Shown here piece after piece: positions 44,193 to 52,792 of a stretch of 64,000 bases of DNA (position 1 is the stretch's first letter; each line of letters starts with the position of its first letter). The DNA is from Trebonia sp963759545 (GTDB lineage Bacteria; Actinomycetota; Actinomycetes; Streptosporangiales; Streptosporangiaceae): assembly GCA_963759545.1 (NCBI GenBank), contig CAVXAB010000017.1:1-64000 (forward strand), given 5' to 3'. The translations under genes were made by a program, and so were the position numbers. The notes under the pieces were generated by a model. The model worked only from the letters and a program-made list of their open reading frames with translations, did not search any database and had not been told where the DNA came from.

Positions 44193-45026
44193 GTGGAGCT
44201 TATTCACTCGGGGAAGGTGCGCGAGGTCTACGCCGACGGCGATGACCTGCTGCTCGTCGCCTCCGACCGGATCTCCATCTACGACGTGGTGCTGCCCACG
44301 CCGGTGCCAGGCAAGGGCCAGGTCCTGACCCAGCTGTCGCTGTGGTGGTTCGACCGGCTCGCTGACATCGTGCCCAATCACGTCATCTCCGCGACCGACG
44401 TGCCGCAGGAGTGGGCGGGCCGCGCCATCCGCTGCCAGCCCCTTGAGATGGTCCCGGTGGAGTGCATCGCGCGCGGCTACCTGGCCGGCCTCGGCCTGAC
44501 CGCCTATAACGAAACGGGGGCCGTGTCCGGGGTGCCCCTGCCGCCCGGCCTTGTCGAGGCGTCGAAGCTGCCGGAGCCGGTGTTCACGCCCACCACGAAG
44601 GCGGCCGCGGGCCACGACGAGCCGATGACCTTCGCCGAGGTGACCGACCTGGTCGGCGGGGAAACGGCGGAAGAACTGCGGCGGATCACCCTGGAGGTCT
44701 ACCGGCGCGGCGCCGACCTGGCCGCCGAGCGCGGCATCATCGTGGCGGACACCAAGCTGGAGTTCGGCCGGGCGAAGGACGGCACGCTCGTCCTGGCCGA
44801 CGAGGTACTCACTCCTGACTCATCCCGCTTCTGGCCTGCCGACTCCTACTCCCCTGGCCGCCCGCAGCACTCCTTCGACAAGCAGTACCTGCGCGACTGG
44901 TCGACGTCGATCGGCTGGGACCGCACCGAGCCCGGACCGGAGATCCCCGCCGACGTCCTTGGCGTGCTGACGGCCCGCTATTCGGAGCTCTTCGAGAAGA
45001 TCACCGGGCGCCCCGTCGCTGCGTGA
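44193..45026 (+). CDS. purC: SAICAR synthetase
   Basis: 277 residues, GTG start giving ELIHSGKVREVYADGDD, the family's ATP-binding beginning. Other marks are IARGYLAGLG, the Mg/substrate segment DTKLEFGRAKDGTLVLADEV and SFDKQYLRDW. It condenses CAIR with aspartate in purine synthesis. It is divergent from cutA. No other pur genes are in view. Confidence 0.95.
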   Translation: MELIHSGKVREVYADGDDLLLVASDRISIYDVVLPTPVPGKGQVLTQLSLWWFDRLADIVPNHVISATDVPQEWAGRAIRCQPLEMVPVECIARGYLAGLGLTAYNETGAVSGVPLPPGLVEASKLPEPVFTPTTKAAAGHDEPMTFAEVTDLVGGETAEELRRITLEVYRRGADLAAERGIIVADTKLEFGRAKDGTLVLADEVLTPDSSRFWPADSYSPGRPQHSFDKQYLRDWSTSIGWDRTEPGPEIPADVLGVLTARYSELFEKITGRPVAA

Positions 45027-45173
45027 GACGGCGGCGCCGCGCCGTAAGAGCCATTTCATGGCCAGTAAATAATCGTGGGCGCCGGCGAGCAGCCGGTAAC
45101 ATTCGGGCATCGGGTCCGCCTGACGTGCGGATCCGCTGTCATGAACTCCACTCACGATCTGGGGAGGCCCACC

Positions 45174-46385
45174 GTGGTGTCTCAGGCGAGCAGGCTGGCC
45201 GACGTCCGTTACGACATTCGCGGACCGGTGCTCGCGCGAGCTCGCGAGCTTGAGGCGCAAGGGCACGAGATCATCAAGCTGAACATCGGCAACCCGGCGC
45301 CGTTCGGGTTGTTCACGCCGGACGCGGTGCTCTCCCGGGTGACGGCCTCCATCGCGGATTCGCAGGGGTACAGCGACGCGCGCGGAATCGCGCCGGCGCG
45401 GGAGGCGGTGGCCAGGTACTTCGGTGCCAGGCTCGGCGTCACCGGCGTGACGCCCGACGACGTGTACCTCGGCAACGGCGTGTCCGAGCTGATCGTGATG
45501 GCGCTGCAGGCGCTGCTCAACCCCGGTGACGAGGTCCTGGTCCCGTTCCCCGACTACCCGCTGTGGACCGGCGCGGTGAACCTCGGCGGCGGGCGCGCGG
45601 TGCACTACCGCTGTGCCGAGGACCTCGACTGGAACCCCGACGTCGAGAACGTCGAGTCGCTGGTGACGTCGCGGACGCGGGCGCTGGTGATCATTAACCC
45701 GAACAACCCGACCGGGGCGGTCTACTCGCGCGAGACGCTCCTCGCGCTGCTCGACGTCGCCAGGCGTCATGACCTGCTCGTGCTCGCGGACGAGATCTAC
45801 GACCAGATCCTGTTCGACGGGGCGGTGCACCATAGCGCGGCGTCCCTCGCGCCCGACCTGTCCGTGCTTACTCTCGGCGGCATGTCGAAGACCTACCGGC
45901 TCGCCGGGTTCCGCTCCGGGTGGCTGGTCGTCTCCGGGCCGCGCGAGCCGGTCGTCGAGTACCGCGAGGGCCTCGAACTGCTCGCCAACATGCGGATGTG
46001 CCCGAACGTCCCGGCACAGCACGCGATCCCCGCGGCGCTCGACGGCGGCATCGACATCACGCCGCTGCTGCTGCCAGGCGGCCGGCTGCGCGACCAGCGG
46101 GACGCCGCCTGGTCCCAGCTGACGGCGATCCCCGGCGTGGACTGCTATAAGCCGGCCGGGGCGCTCTACCTGTTCCCGCGGCTCGACCCCGAGGTGCACA
46201 AGATCTCCGACGACCAGCGGATGTGCATCGACCTGCTTGAGCAGCAGCACCTGCTGCTCACCCACGGCACCGGGTTCAACCTGCCGTCCACTGACCACAT
46301 CCGGGTCGTGTTCCTCGCCCCGGTCGAGGTGCTTTCCGACGCGATCACGCGGCTCGGCGAGTTCCTGGACACCTACAGGCAGTAA
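45174..46385 (+). CDS. PLP-dependent aminotransferase, AlaA-like
   Basis: 403 residues. The GTG at 45174 lies 7 bp after GGGGAGG and gives the usual SQASRLADVRYDIRGPVL beginning; an in-frame ATG at 45141 is the alternative. Type I fold marks are KLNIGNPAPFG, INPNNPTGAVYS and the lysine motif GGMSKTYRLAGFRSGW, with the arginine near RVVFLAP. It resembles alanine/valine-pyruvate aminotransferases. A short GC-rich hairpin at 46389-46409, followed by ATTT, probably ends the transcript. Confidence 0.92.
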   Translation: MVSQASRLADVRYDIRGPVLARARELEAQGHEIIKLNIGNPAPFGLFTPDAVLSRVTASIADSQGYSDARGIAPAREAVARYFGARLGVTGVTPDDVYLGNGVSELIVMALQALLNPGDEVLVPFPDYPLWTGAVNLGGGRAVHYRCAEDLDWNPDVENVESLVTSRTRALVIINPNNPTGAVYSRETLLALLDVARRHDLLVLADEIYDQILFDGAVHHSAASLAPDLSVLTLGGMSKTYRLAGFRSGWLVVSGPREPVVEYREGLELLANMRMCPNVPAQHAIPAALDGGIDITPLLLPGGRLRDQRDAAWSQLTAIPGVDCYKPAGALYLFPRLDPEVHKISDDQRMCIDLLEQQHLLLTHGTGFNLPSTDHIRVVFLAPVEVLSDAITRLGEFLDTYRQ

Positions 46386-46388
46386 GTC

Positions 46389-46409
46389 CCCGCGCGAAGA
46401 CCGCGCGGG
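46389..46409 (+). terminator. Short GC-rich terminator after the aminotransferase gene
   Basis: CCCGCGCG and CGCGCGGG pair over a 5-base loop, followed by ATTT, immediately behind the stop codon. Confidence 0.5.
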
Positions 46410-46464
46410 ATTTGAACCCTCACGGGTTGACCTTGCCCCTGGGGAAACGCTCAGGGTGGTGGCC

Positions 46465-47727
46465 ATGAAGCTCCTGACGATCGGTGAGTTCGCCCGGGCG
46501 GCCCGGCTGTCACCCAAGGCGCTGCGGCTGTACGACGAGCTCGGGCTGCTGCAGCCGTTCCGGGTCGACGAGTGGTCCGGGTACCGGTACTACGCGCCGT
46601 CCCAGCTGGAACGGGCGCGGCTGGTCGCGTGGCTGCGCCGGCTCGGCATGCCGCTCGCCCAGATCGGCGCCGTGGTCGAGTCGCCGCCGGCTTCGGCCGC
46701 CGCGGCCGTGGCGGCCTTCCTGCGGGTGACCGAGGCCGATTTCGCCGAACGTCAGCGGCTTGCTCAGTACCTCATCAGTTACCTCTCCGAGGGAGCCACC
46801 GCAATGCCCGAGCAAGTACCACCTGAGCCCGCCTCATCCACGCACCCCGTGACCGCCGCCTCCGCTGTCTCTGGGGCGCCGGGGGCTTCCGAGGCTCCGC
46901 TTGCCATCCGCTACGCCGCCGCCTCCGACATCGGGCTCGTGCGGAAGCAGAACCAGGACGTCGGCTACGCCGACCCGCGCCTGGTTGCCGTGGCCGACGG
47001 GTTCGGCCCGGCCGGCGACCGGGCGAGCGCCGCCGTCATCGAGGCACTCCGCCAGCTCGAATCCGCGCGCCAGCTCGAATCGGCGCGGCAGCTCGAATCG
47101 GCCAGGCAGCCCGCATCCGGGCAGGCAGCCGGCATCATCCCCGCCGACCTGCTCAACGCGCTGTCCGAGGCGGTGTCCGCCGCCAGCGCGTCGGTGCGCT
47201 CCATCGTGGACTCCGACCCGCAACTGGACGGCAGCGGGTCGACGCTGACCGCGATGCTGCTGTCCGGCTCCCGGCTGGCGCTCGTGCACATCGGCGACAC
47301 GCGCGCCTACCTGTTCCGCGACGGCGGGCTGTTCCAGATCACGCACGACCACACGGTGACCCAGTCGATGGTCGACGCGGGCAGGCTCACCCTGGAGGAG
47401 GCGGCGTCGCACCCGCAGCGCTCCCTGCTGCTGCGGGCGGTCGGCGCCTCCGCCGACGCGGTGCTCGCCGCGGGGGCACCGGAAGCGCAGGCGAGCGCCG
47501 CGGGGACGCCGGAGCTGTCGCTGCTCGACGCCCGGGCAGGCGACCGCTACCTGCTCACCTCCGACGGCCTGACCAACGTGGTCCAGGTACCGGTGATCAG
47601 GGAGACCCTGGCGGCCCCTGACCTGTCCCCCGAGGAGGTCGTCCGGCGGCTGATCACGCTCGCAAACAAGGCCGGCGGCCCGGACAACATCGCCTGCGCC
47701 CTCGCGGACATCACCGAAGCCGCCTGA
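46465..47727 (+). CDS. MerR-type regulator fused to PP2C phosphatase
   Basis: 420 residues from the ATG at 46465. Residues 1-70 are a MerR winged helix (LLTIGEFARAARLSPKALRL, then GYRYYAPSQLERARLV). From about residue 148 a PP2C phosphatase follows: NQDVGYADPR, VADGFGPAGDRAS (DGMGG changed to DGFGP), STLTAMLLSG, GDTRAYLFRDG, LLTSDGLTN and GGPDNIAC, keeping the metal aspartates. A three-copy 18-bp tandem repeat (47053-47106) encodes RQLESA units inside the phosphatase domain. Such fusions may couple dephosphorylation to DNA binding. An autonomous regulatory role is inferred. Confidence 0.88.
   Translation: MKLLTIGEFARAARLSPKALRLYDELGLLQPFRVDEWSGYRYYAPSQLERARLVAWLRRLGMPLAQIGAVVESPPASAAAAVAAFLRVTEADFAERQRLAQYLISYLSEGATAMPEQVPPEPASSTHPVTAASAVSGAPGASEAPLAIRYAAASDIGLVRKQNQDVGYADPRLVAVADGFGPAGDRASAAVIEALRQLESARQLESARQLESARQPASGQAAGIIPADLLNALSEAVSAASASVRSIVDSDPQLDGSGSTLTAMLLSGSRLALVHIGDTRAYLFRDGGLFQITHDHTVTQSMVDAGRLTLEEAASHPQRSLLLRAVGASADAVLAAGAPEAQASAAGTPELSLLDARAGDRYLLTSDGLTNVVQVPVIRETLAAPDLSPEEVVRRLITLANKAGGPDNIACALADITEAA
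47053..47106 (+). repeat. Three 18-bp tandem repeats encoding QLESAR
   Basis: Three adjoining units, each starting CAGCTCGAATC, lie within the MerR-PP2C gene. The copies differ at few positions, and length changes would keep the frame. Confidence 0.8.
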
Positions 47728-47731
47728 CCGC

Positions 47732-47833
47732 CGCCAGCGCGCAGCGCTTCCCGACCGCCAGCGCGCAGCGCTTCCCGACCGCCAGCGCGCAGCGCTTCCC
47801 GACCGCCAGCGCGGAGCGCTTCTTGCTGTTATC
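47732..47833 (+). repeat. 24-bp tandem repeats ending in dispersed repeat copy 3
   Basis: Three perfect 24-bp units, each beginning CGCCAGCGCGCAGCGC and ending TTCCCGAC, at 47732-47803, are followed by a partial fourth unit. That unit turns into GCGCTTCTTGCTGTTATC at 47816-47833, the dispersed repeat. The array begins 4 bp after the phosphatase stop. A 15-bp direct repeat AGTGGCGCGTGGTGA follows at 47905 and 47926. No gene fits in 47728-48231. Confidence 0.85.
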
Positions 47834-48014
47834 AAGCGGCGTTCCCGGCTGGCTTGCGTTAGCGCCGAAAGTCCGGCCCCCATGCGGTCAGTGCCGTTGA
47901 CTTCAGTGGCGCGTGGTGAGTGGTGAGTGGCGCGTGGTGACCGTGAGGACGTGCGCGGACTGGCGCGCCGCGCCCGCCCGCTGGATGGGGCATGATCGCA
48001 CAGGATTTCGCTTT

Positions 48015-48056
48015 TCATGTGGATTCCGCAGCTAATAAGCTGCGGAATCCACATGA
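48015..48056. terminator. Perfect 19-bp hairpin before the DUF1697 gene
   Basis: The arms 48015-48033 (TCATGTGGATTCCGCAGCT) and 48038-48056 are perfect inverse copies with an AATA loop. AT content is higher than around it. It probably ends transcripts from the MerR-PP2C side. Confidence 0.65.
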
Positions 48057-48231
48057 TCATGGTCCGGGCCGCGGTGCCGCCGGGACAAACCCGGACGGAA
48101 CGGGCACGCCCGGGACGAGCGCGAAGGCGGGGAGCGCCGAACTCAACGCCAATGCCCCTTACCGGCCGAACTCTCGGCGCCAGGCTCGGAAAGGGGGAGC
48201 GGATCACGCGGCGCCTGGGAAGAATGGCTGC

Positions 48232-48798
48232 ATGGCTACGCATGTCGCGCTGCTGCGCGGGATCAACCTCGGCGGCAGGAACAAGGTCGCGATGGCGGAC
48301 CTGCGCGCGCTGGCCGCCGACCTGGGGCACACGGACGTGGCGACGTACATCCAAAGCGGCAACGTGCTGTTCACCGCCCAGCCGGACGCCGACTGCGCCG
48401 AGGTGGCACGCGTCATGACCGAGGCGATCGCGGCCAGGCTCGGGGTGACCGCGCCGGTAGTCGTGGTGACGCGGGAGGAGCTTGGCCAGATCCACGCGGC
48501 CAACCCGTTCCCCGACGAGCCCGACCCGAAGCGGGTGCACGCCGTGGTGCTCAGCGGCCCGCCGGGAGCGGAACTCACGGCCAAGCTCGACGCCGCCGTC
48601 GCCCAGGCGGCCGCCAAGGGGGCCAAGGACGAGGCCATGGTGATCGGCCGGACGCTCTACCTGCACACGCCCGCGGGGTACGGGACGAGCGACCTGGCGG
48701 CCGGCGTCCTCCGCATCGTCAGCTCGCCCAAGGCGGGCGTGACCGGCACGGCCCGCAACTGGGCGACGATGACGAAGCTGCTTGAACTCTGCGGGTAG
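48232..48798 (+). CDS. DUF1697 family protein
   Basis: 188 residues from the ATG at 48232. Family marks: HVALLRGINLGGRNKVAM, DVATYIQSGNVLF and the C-terminal GTARNWATMTKLLEL. The family has a ferredoxin-like fold and no settled function. Upstream in-frame sequence is repeat-rich spacer. The SDR gene follows after 9 bp. Confidence 0.88.
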   Translation: MATHVALLRGINLGGRNKVAMADLRALAADLGHTDVATYIQSGNVLFTAQPDADCAEVARVMTEAIAARLGVTAPVVVVTREELGQIHAANPFPDEPDPKRVHAVVLSGPPGAELTAKLDAAVAQAAAKGAKDEAMVIGRTLYLHTPAGYGTSDLAAGVLRIVSSPKAGVTGTARNWATMTKLLELCG

Positions 48799-48807
48799 AG
48801 TCGCCGC

Positions 48808-49557
48808 GTGAGTCGAGCGGTTCTTGTTACGGGTGGTTCGCGGGGTATCGGTGCGGCGATCGTGCACGCGTTCGCGGAGCGCGGCGACCGGGTCGCGGTG
48901 CACTGCAGGGACGCCGTCGCCGCGGCGGAGGCGGTGCGCGAGTCGCTGCCAGGCTCGGGGCACGCGACCGTCCGGGCGGACCTGGCCGACGCGGACGCGG
49001 TCAGGTCCATGGTCGACGCCGCGGCCAACGCTCTCGGCGGGCTTGACGTGCTGGTCAATAACGCCGGGATCTACGTCGGCCACCCGGTGCTCGGCACCTC
49101 TTACGAGGAATGGCAGGCGGCCTGGCAGGCCACGCTCGGTGTCAACCTGGTCGGCGCGGCGAACGTGACCTGGTGCGCCGTCAGGCACATGGCCGCAAGC
49201 GGACGTGGCGGGCGGATCGTGAACGTGGGGTCGCGCGGCGCCTACCGCGGCGAGCCGACGCACCCGGCGTACGGTGCGAGCAAGGCGGGACTGCACGCCT
49301 TCGGCCAGTCGCTGGCCGTGGCGCTGGCGCCGCACGGGATCACCGTCGCTTCTGTCGCCCCCGGCTACGTCCAGACGGACATGGCCGCCGCGCAGCTCGC
49401 GACCCCGGCCGGCGACGCCATCCGCGCCCAGTCGCCCTTCAACCGGGTCGCCACGCCCGAGGAGATCGCGGCCGCGGTCGTCTACCTGGCCTCCCCCGAG
49501 GCGACCTGGTCAAGCGGCGCCGTCCTCGACCTCAACGGCGCCTCGTACCTGCGCTGA
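48808..49557 (+). CDS. SDR family oxidoreductase
   Basis: 249 residues, GTG start. Classical short-chain dehydrogenase: TGGSRGIG cofactor loop, NNAGIY, Ser in NVGSRGA and the YGASK catalytic Tyr-Lys pair (about residues 156-160), with a Gly-rich C-terminus (LDLNGASYLR). It resembles FabG-type ketoreductases. An NADP preference is likely but not provable here. Confidence 0.92.
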   Translation: MSRAVLVTGGSRGIGAAIVHAFAERGDRVAVHCRDAVAAAEAVRESLPGSGHATVRADLADADAVRSMVDAAANALGGLDVLVNNAGIYVGHPVLGTSYEEWQAAWQATLGVNLVGAANVTWCAVRHMAASGRGGRIVNVGSRGAYRGEPTHPAYGASKAGLHAFGQSLAVALAPHGITVASVAPGYVQTDMAAAQLATPAGDAIRAQSPFNRVATPEEIAAAVVYLASPEATWSSGAVLDLNGASYLR

Positions 49558-49719
49558 ACATCAGGAATCGGCGGCGCCGCGCCCTCGCTTGGATCCGCAC
49601 CCGCGCGGCAAAATGACCTCTAGCGGCAATCGGCCGCTGCCTGTAGGTTGTCCGTAAGTGGCAATACTGCTTTTTGGTGCTTAGCGCTCGGACGGCGCGC
49701 CAAACCTTAAGGGGCAGGC

Positions 49720-50235
49720 ATGGAGTACGTGCTCGCGCAGGTGAATATCGGACGGCTCGTCGCGCCGCTTGACAGCCCGCAACTGGCGGACTTCATGGCG
49801 TGGCTCGACCCAGTCAACGCGGTGGCGGACGGCGCGCCAGGGTTCGTGTGGCGGCTGCAGACCGAGGACGGGAACTCGACCGCGTTGCGCGCGTTCGAGG
49901 ACGACGCCGAGGGCTCGGACGGCGGCATCCTCATCAACATGTCCGTCTGGGAGTCGGTCGATGCCCTCGCCGCGTTCGTCTACGGCGACGCGCACCGTGA
50001 GGTGCTGCGGCGGCGCCGCGAGTGGTTCGAGCGGCTGAAGGATGCCTACGCCGCGCTGTGGTGGATACCGCGCGGGCACATTCCGGCCATCGGCGAGGCA
50101 GAAGACCGGGTGAAGCACCTGCGCGCCCACGGGCCCACGCCCCACGCCTTCACCTTCAAGATGCACTTCCCGCCGCCGGATAGCGCGGAGTTCAGCCCGG
50201 TCAGCAGCCCGGAGGACTGGGCCTGCACCGTCTAG
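49720..50235 (+). CDS. DUF3291 family protein
   Basis: 171 residues. It has the family's AQVNIGRLVAPLDSPQLADF beginning, a NMSVWESVDALAAFVY segment and WWIPRGHIPAIGEAEDRV, the layout of DUF3291 dimeric alpha-beta-barrel proteins related to monooxygenase and EthD-like folds. The function is unknown. GGGGCAGG precedes the ATG. Confidence 0.88.
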   Translation: MEYVLAQVNIGRLVAPLDSPQLADFMAWLDPVNAVADGAPGFVWRLQTEDGNSTALRAFEDDAEGSDGGILINMSVWESVDALAAFVYGDAHREVLRRRREWFERLKDAYAALWWIPRGHIPAIGEAEDRVKHLRAHGPTPHAFTFKMHFPPPDSAEFSPVSSPEDWACTV

Positions 50236-50340
50236 TGCGTTGCCGGGAAAAGTCAACCCCACGAGCAGCCAGAACGGGTGCGGCTTACTCAGTCGCGCGA
50301 CCCCATTGCCAGGGGCGGGGTGTCCGGTAACGTCGCGGAT

Positions 50341-51318
50341 GTGACCGACGACGCTGTCATTCCCCCGTTCGACTCGCTGCCCCGGCTGCCAGGCAACGGG
50401 GTGCAGCACGCGTGGGACGTATGGGGCCGTGGCGACAACCTGGGCACGCTGAACCGGCTGACCGGCCCGGCGGTCGCGGCGGCGGCGGCCGGCGTGCGGA
50501 CGGGCGAGCGGATCGGGGTATCGCTCCCCCTGGGGCTGCCCGACCCCCCGTTCTTCGGCAGGAAGGGGTTCAGGCACTCCTTCGAGCCGATGGGGCCAGC
50601 CGCCTGGGATGACTGGGTGGACGGGTTCTACCTGCAGTGCTCGTCGCAGTGGGACGGACTGCGGCACATCGGGTCGCCCGACGGCTGGTACGGCGGGTGG
50701 CGGGGCCAGCCGTCCGACGACCTCGAGCCGCTCGGGATCCATCACTGGGCGGAGCGCGGCATCGTCGGGCGGGGCGTGCTCGTCGACCTGGCGTCGCTTG
50801 CCCCCGTGGTGGCCAGCGGAGGGTCCGACGCCGCCTATGACCCGTTCACGCGGGTGCCCATCAGGCCCGATGACCTGTCCGCCGCGCTGCGGGCCCAGGG
50901 CGTCTCGCTCCGGGGCGGCGACATCCTCTGCGTGCGGACCGGGTGGACGGACAAGTACCTGACCCTGGACGCGACCGGGCGGACGGAACTGGCCGGCGGC
51001 ATGAAGGAAGTGACCGGGTACGCGTCCGCGGGACTCGCGGGCAGCGAGGACATGGCGCGCTTCCTGTGGGACTCCGGCGTCGCGGCGGTGGCCTGCGACA
51101 ACCCCGCCGTCGAGGTGGTTCCTTCCGACCCGTCCGACGGGTTCCTGCACGGGCGGCTCATCACGGGGCTCGGGATGGCGATCGGCGAGTTGTTCACGTT
51201 CGGCTCGCTTGCCGCGGCGTGCCAGCGGGAGGGTCGGTATGAGTTCCTTTTCGTGGCGGTACCCCTCAACGTCACCGGGGCGGTCGGCTCGCCTGCGAAC
51301 GCGGTCGCGGTGCTCTAG
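50341..51318 (+). CDS. Cyclase family (kynurenine formamidase-like) protein
   Basis: 325 residues from the GTG at 50341. It belongs to the PF04199 cyclase superfamily subgroup with SSQWDGLRHIGSP in place of the usual HxGTHxDxPxH metal loop; the second part reads VLVDLASLAPVV and GGDILCVRTGWTD, with LHGRLITGLGMAIGE near the end. Members hydrolyse amides or cyclic compounds with zinc or manganese. The substrate is unknown. Confidence 0.88.
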   Translation: MTDDAVIPPFDSLPRLPGNGVQHAWDVWGRGDNLGTLNRLTGPAVAAAAAGVRTGERIGVSLPLGLPDPPFFGRKGFRHSFEPMGPAAWDDWVDGFYLQCSSQWDGLRHIGSPDGWYGGWRGQPSDDLEPLGIHHWAERGIVGRGVLVDLASLAPVVASGGSDAAYDPFTRVPIRPDDLSAALRAQGVSLRGGDILCVRTGWTDKYLTLDATGRTELAGGMKEVTGYASAGLAGSEDMARFLWDSGVAAVACDNPAVEVVPSDPSDGFLHGRLITGLGMAIGELFTFGSLAAACQREGRYEFLFVAVPLNVTGAVGSPANAVAVL

Positions 51319-51391
51319 CCCAGCCAACGCTGCCGGACGTGATTCGTCGCGGCCCGGTGTAGTTCGATCTAGTTCGCTCTAGGAGGTCAGG

Positions 51392-51853
51392 ATGTCCGAC
51401 CCCAAGGACGTGGTGCGGCGATTCTTCGACACGCTCGGCACCGGGGACTTCGCGGCGATCGGCGAGTTCTTCACCGACGACTCGGTCTGGCAGGTGAATG
51501 ACGTGGCCCGCGGCCTGCCTGCCCAGCGGGGGCGGAAGGGGATCATCGACGACTTCCTCCAGCCCGTCCGCGAGGGGCTGTTCGAGCCCGGCGACCCCAA
51601 GGTCGAGATCCGCCGCCTGATCGGCGAGGGCGACTGGGTGGTGGCCGAGACCACGGCCCGCGGCAGGCTGCTGAACGGGAACGAGTACGGGAACGAGTAC
51701 GTGTTCGTCATCCAGGTCGACGGCGACACGGTGCGCTTCCTGCGCGAGTACATGGACTCGGAGTACGCGCACTCGACCTCGGCGGGCTCGGGCGGCGCCG
51801 GTGGCGCGGAAGGGCACGTTTCCGAGACGCTCAAGCGCCTGGGCCACGACTAA
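51392..51853 (+). CDS. SnoaL/NTF2-like protein
   Basis: 153 residues, ATG after AGGAGGTCAGG. The fold is the NTF2/SnoaL cone: VVRRFFDTLGTGDFAAIGEF, FTDDSVWQV, EIRRLIGEGDWVVAETTARG and YVFVIQVDGDTVRFLREYMD. Such proteins are isomerases, hydratases or carriers of small hydrophobic ligands. It follows the cyclase gene by 73 bp and could act on a related compound. Confidence 0.85.
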   Translation: MSDPKDVVRRFFDTLGTGDFAAIGEFFTDDSVWQVNDVARGLPAQRGRKGIIDDFLQPVREGLFEPGDPKVEIRRLIGEGDWVVAETTARGRLLNGNEYGNEYVFVIQVDGDTVRFLREYMDSEYAHSTSAGSGGAGGAEGHVSETLKRLGHD

Positions 51854-51985
51854 CGTCGCATGCCCGTAGGCGACACCGCTAGTGGCGCTGGCGCCGCAGT
51901 TGGCGCCGCGCGCGCCGCGCGGTGTCGCGCTGCGAGCGGGCGCTCTGGGTTAGTGCGGCGGGCTGGCGCTGCGAGTTGGCGCTGC

Positions 51986-52003
51986 GCGCTTCTTGCTGTT
52001 ATC
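51986..52003 (+). repeat. Dispersed intergenic repeat GCGCTTCTTGCTGTTATC, copy 4
   Basis: 18-bp match to the elements at 37741 and 47816. It ends a 130-bp low-complexity run of GGCGCTGGCGC-like units (51880-51985) between convergent SnoaL-like and membrane-protein genes. No gene fits in 51854-52068. Confidence 0.75.
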
Positions 52004-52068
52004 TCGGTGGGACGAAGCGCCTGCCCGAGACCCTGGGTCCCTGGCAGGCGCTTCGGCCGCTTGCCCGG

Positions 52069-52608
52069 TTACCTGACCGGCGCGGAGAGCCGGGCGCCGG
52101 CGGTGGCGGGCCGGCGGTCGCCCTCCCTGCGGGCGCGCAGGGCGAGGGCGCCGGTGCGGCCGAGCAGCATGGCCACGGAGAAGAAGATGATGGCGGCGGT
52201 CAGCGCGTCGATGGCGATGTGGTTGGTGTAGAGCCACTCGCCGAGCGGCCGGCTGAACACGTGCTGCGCGCCGTAAGCGAAGTAGAGCCTCGCGGCCACG
52301 ATCACCACCCAGAACAGGCAGTAAGTCAGGCCGCCGCGGGTGGCGGGGCGGCCAGAGGCCGGGTCGGTGAAGACGCGCATCAGGGAAGCGGCGAGCACGC
52401 CGAGCGCGATGCCCGCCAGGGCGCCCGCCACCTCCAGGAGCAGGCCGTTGCCTGAGGTCGCGGCGCCCTTGAAGAAGAACGGGACGATGACAATCGCCGT
52501 GATGAAGGGACGGACCAGCCGCGCGGTCGTGAGCTTGCGCACGCCGTAGTCCGACAGAAGCACGACGCCAAGGATGGCGACTTGCGGGATCCACACGCTG
52601 GCGTCCAC
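52069..52608 (-). CDS. Small integral membrane protein, unknown function
   Basis: 179 residues with four to five transmembrane helices (IPQVAILGVVLLSDYGV, FITAIVIVPFFF, GALAGIALGVLAASLM, YCLFWVVIVAARLYFAYG, ALTAAIIFFSVAMLLG). It resembles DUF1453/CcdC-like membrane proteins. It is divergent from the sensor kinase gene, so it may be a target of that two-component system. Confidence 0.75.
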   Translation of the reverse strand: MDASVWIPQVAILGVVLLSDYGVRKLTTARLVRPFITAIVIVPFFFKGAATSGNGLLLEVAGALAGIALGVLAASLMRVFTDPASGRPATRGGLTYCLFWVVIVAARLYFAYGAQHVFSRPLGEWLYTNHIAIDALTAAIIFFSVAMLLGRTGALALRARREGDRRPATAGARLSAPVR

Positions 52609-52696
52609 GGGAATTCCTCCTGGTTGCTCCGGGGCGTTGTCCTTACACCGATCACGCTAAGGAGACGGCACCTTGCCGCGCGTCGGACCGCGGCTC

Positions 52697-52742
52697 GATC
52701 CCGGGTGGAGCCGGGGTGGAGCCCGCGTCTCCACCCGGGATC
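52697..52742. promoter_or_regulatory. 13-bp inverted repeat with 20-base loop before the sensor kinase
   Basis: GATCCCGGGTGGA (52697-52709) and TCCACCCGGGATC (52730-52742) are perfect inverse copies spaced by 20 bases, about 50 bp before the kinase start, in a divergent spacer. It could be an operator or an attenuating hairpin. Confidence 0.5.
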
Positions 52743-52792
52743 CACCCGGCGGGACCGCATGCGGCGGGGCAAGGACGGATACGTTTGGAGAC

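Noticed and set aside
46395..46470. tRNA-like T-arm on the minus strand (GGGTTCAAATCCC)
   Set aside because: No matching D-arm, anticodon arm or acceptor stem can be built around it; it is better read as the terminator hairpin flank.
44820..46517. Open frame of 565 codons on the minus strand
   Set aside because: It is antisense to purC and the aminotransferase gene; no conserved motif.
46834..49335. Open frame of 833 codons on the minus strand
   Set aside because: It covers the real MerR-PP2C, DUF1697 and SDR genes, is Arg/Gly-rich and has no recognisable domain; high GC keeps the antisense frame open.
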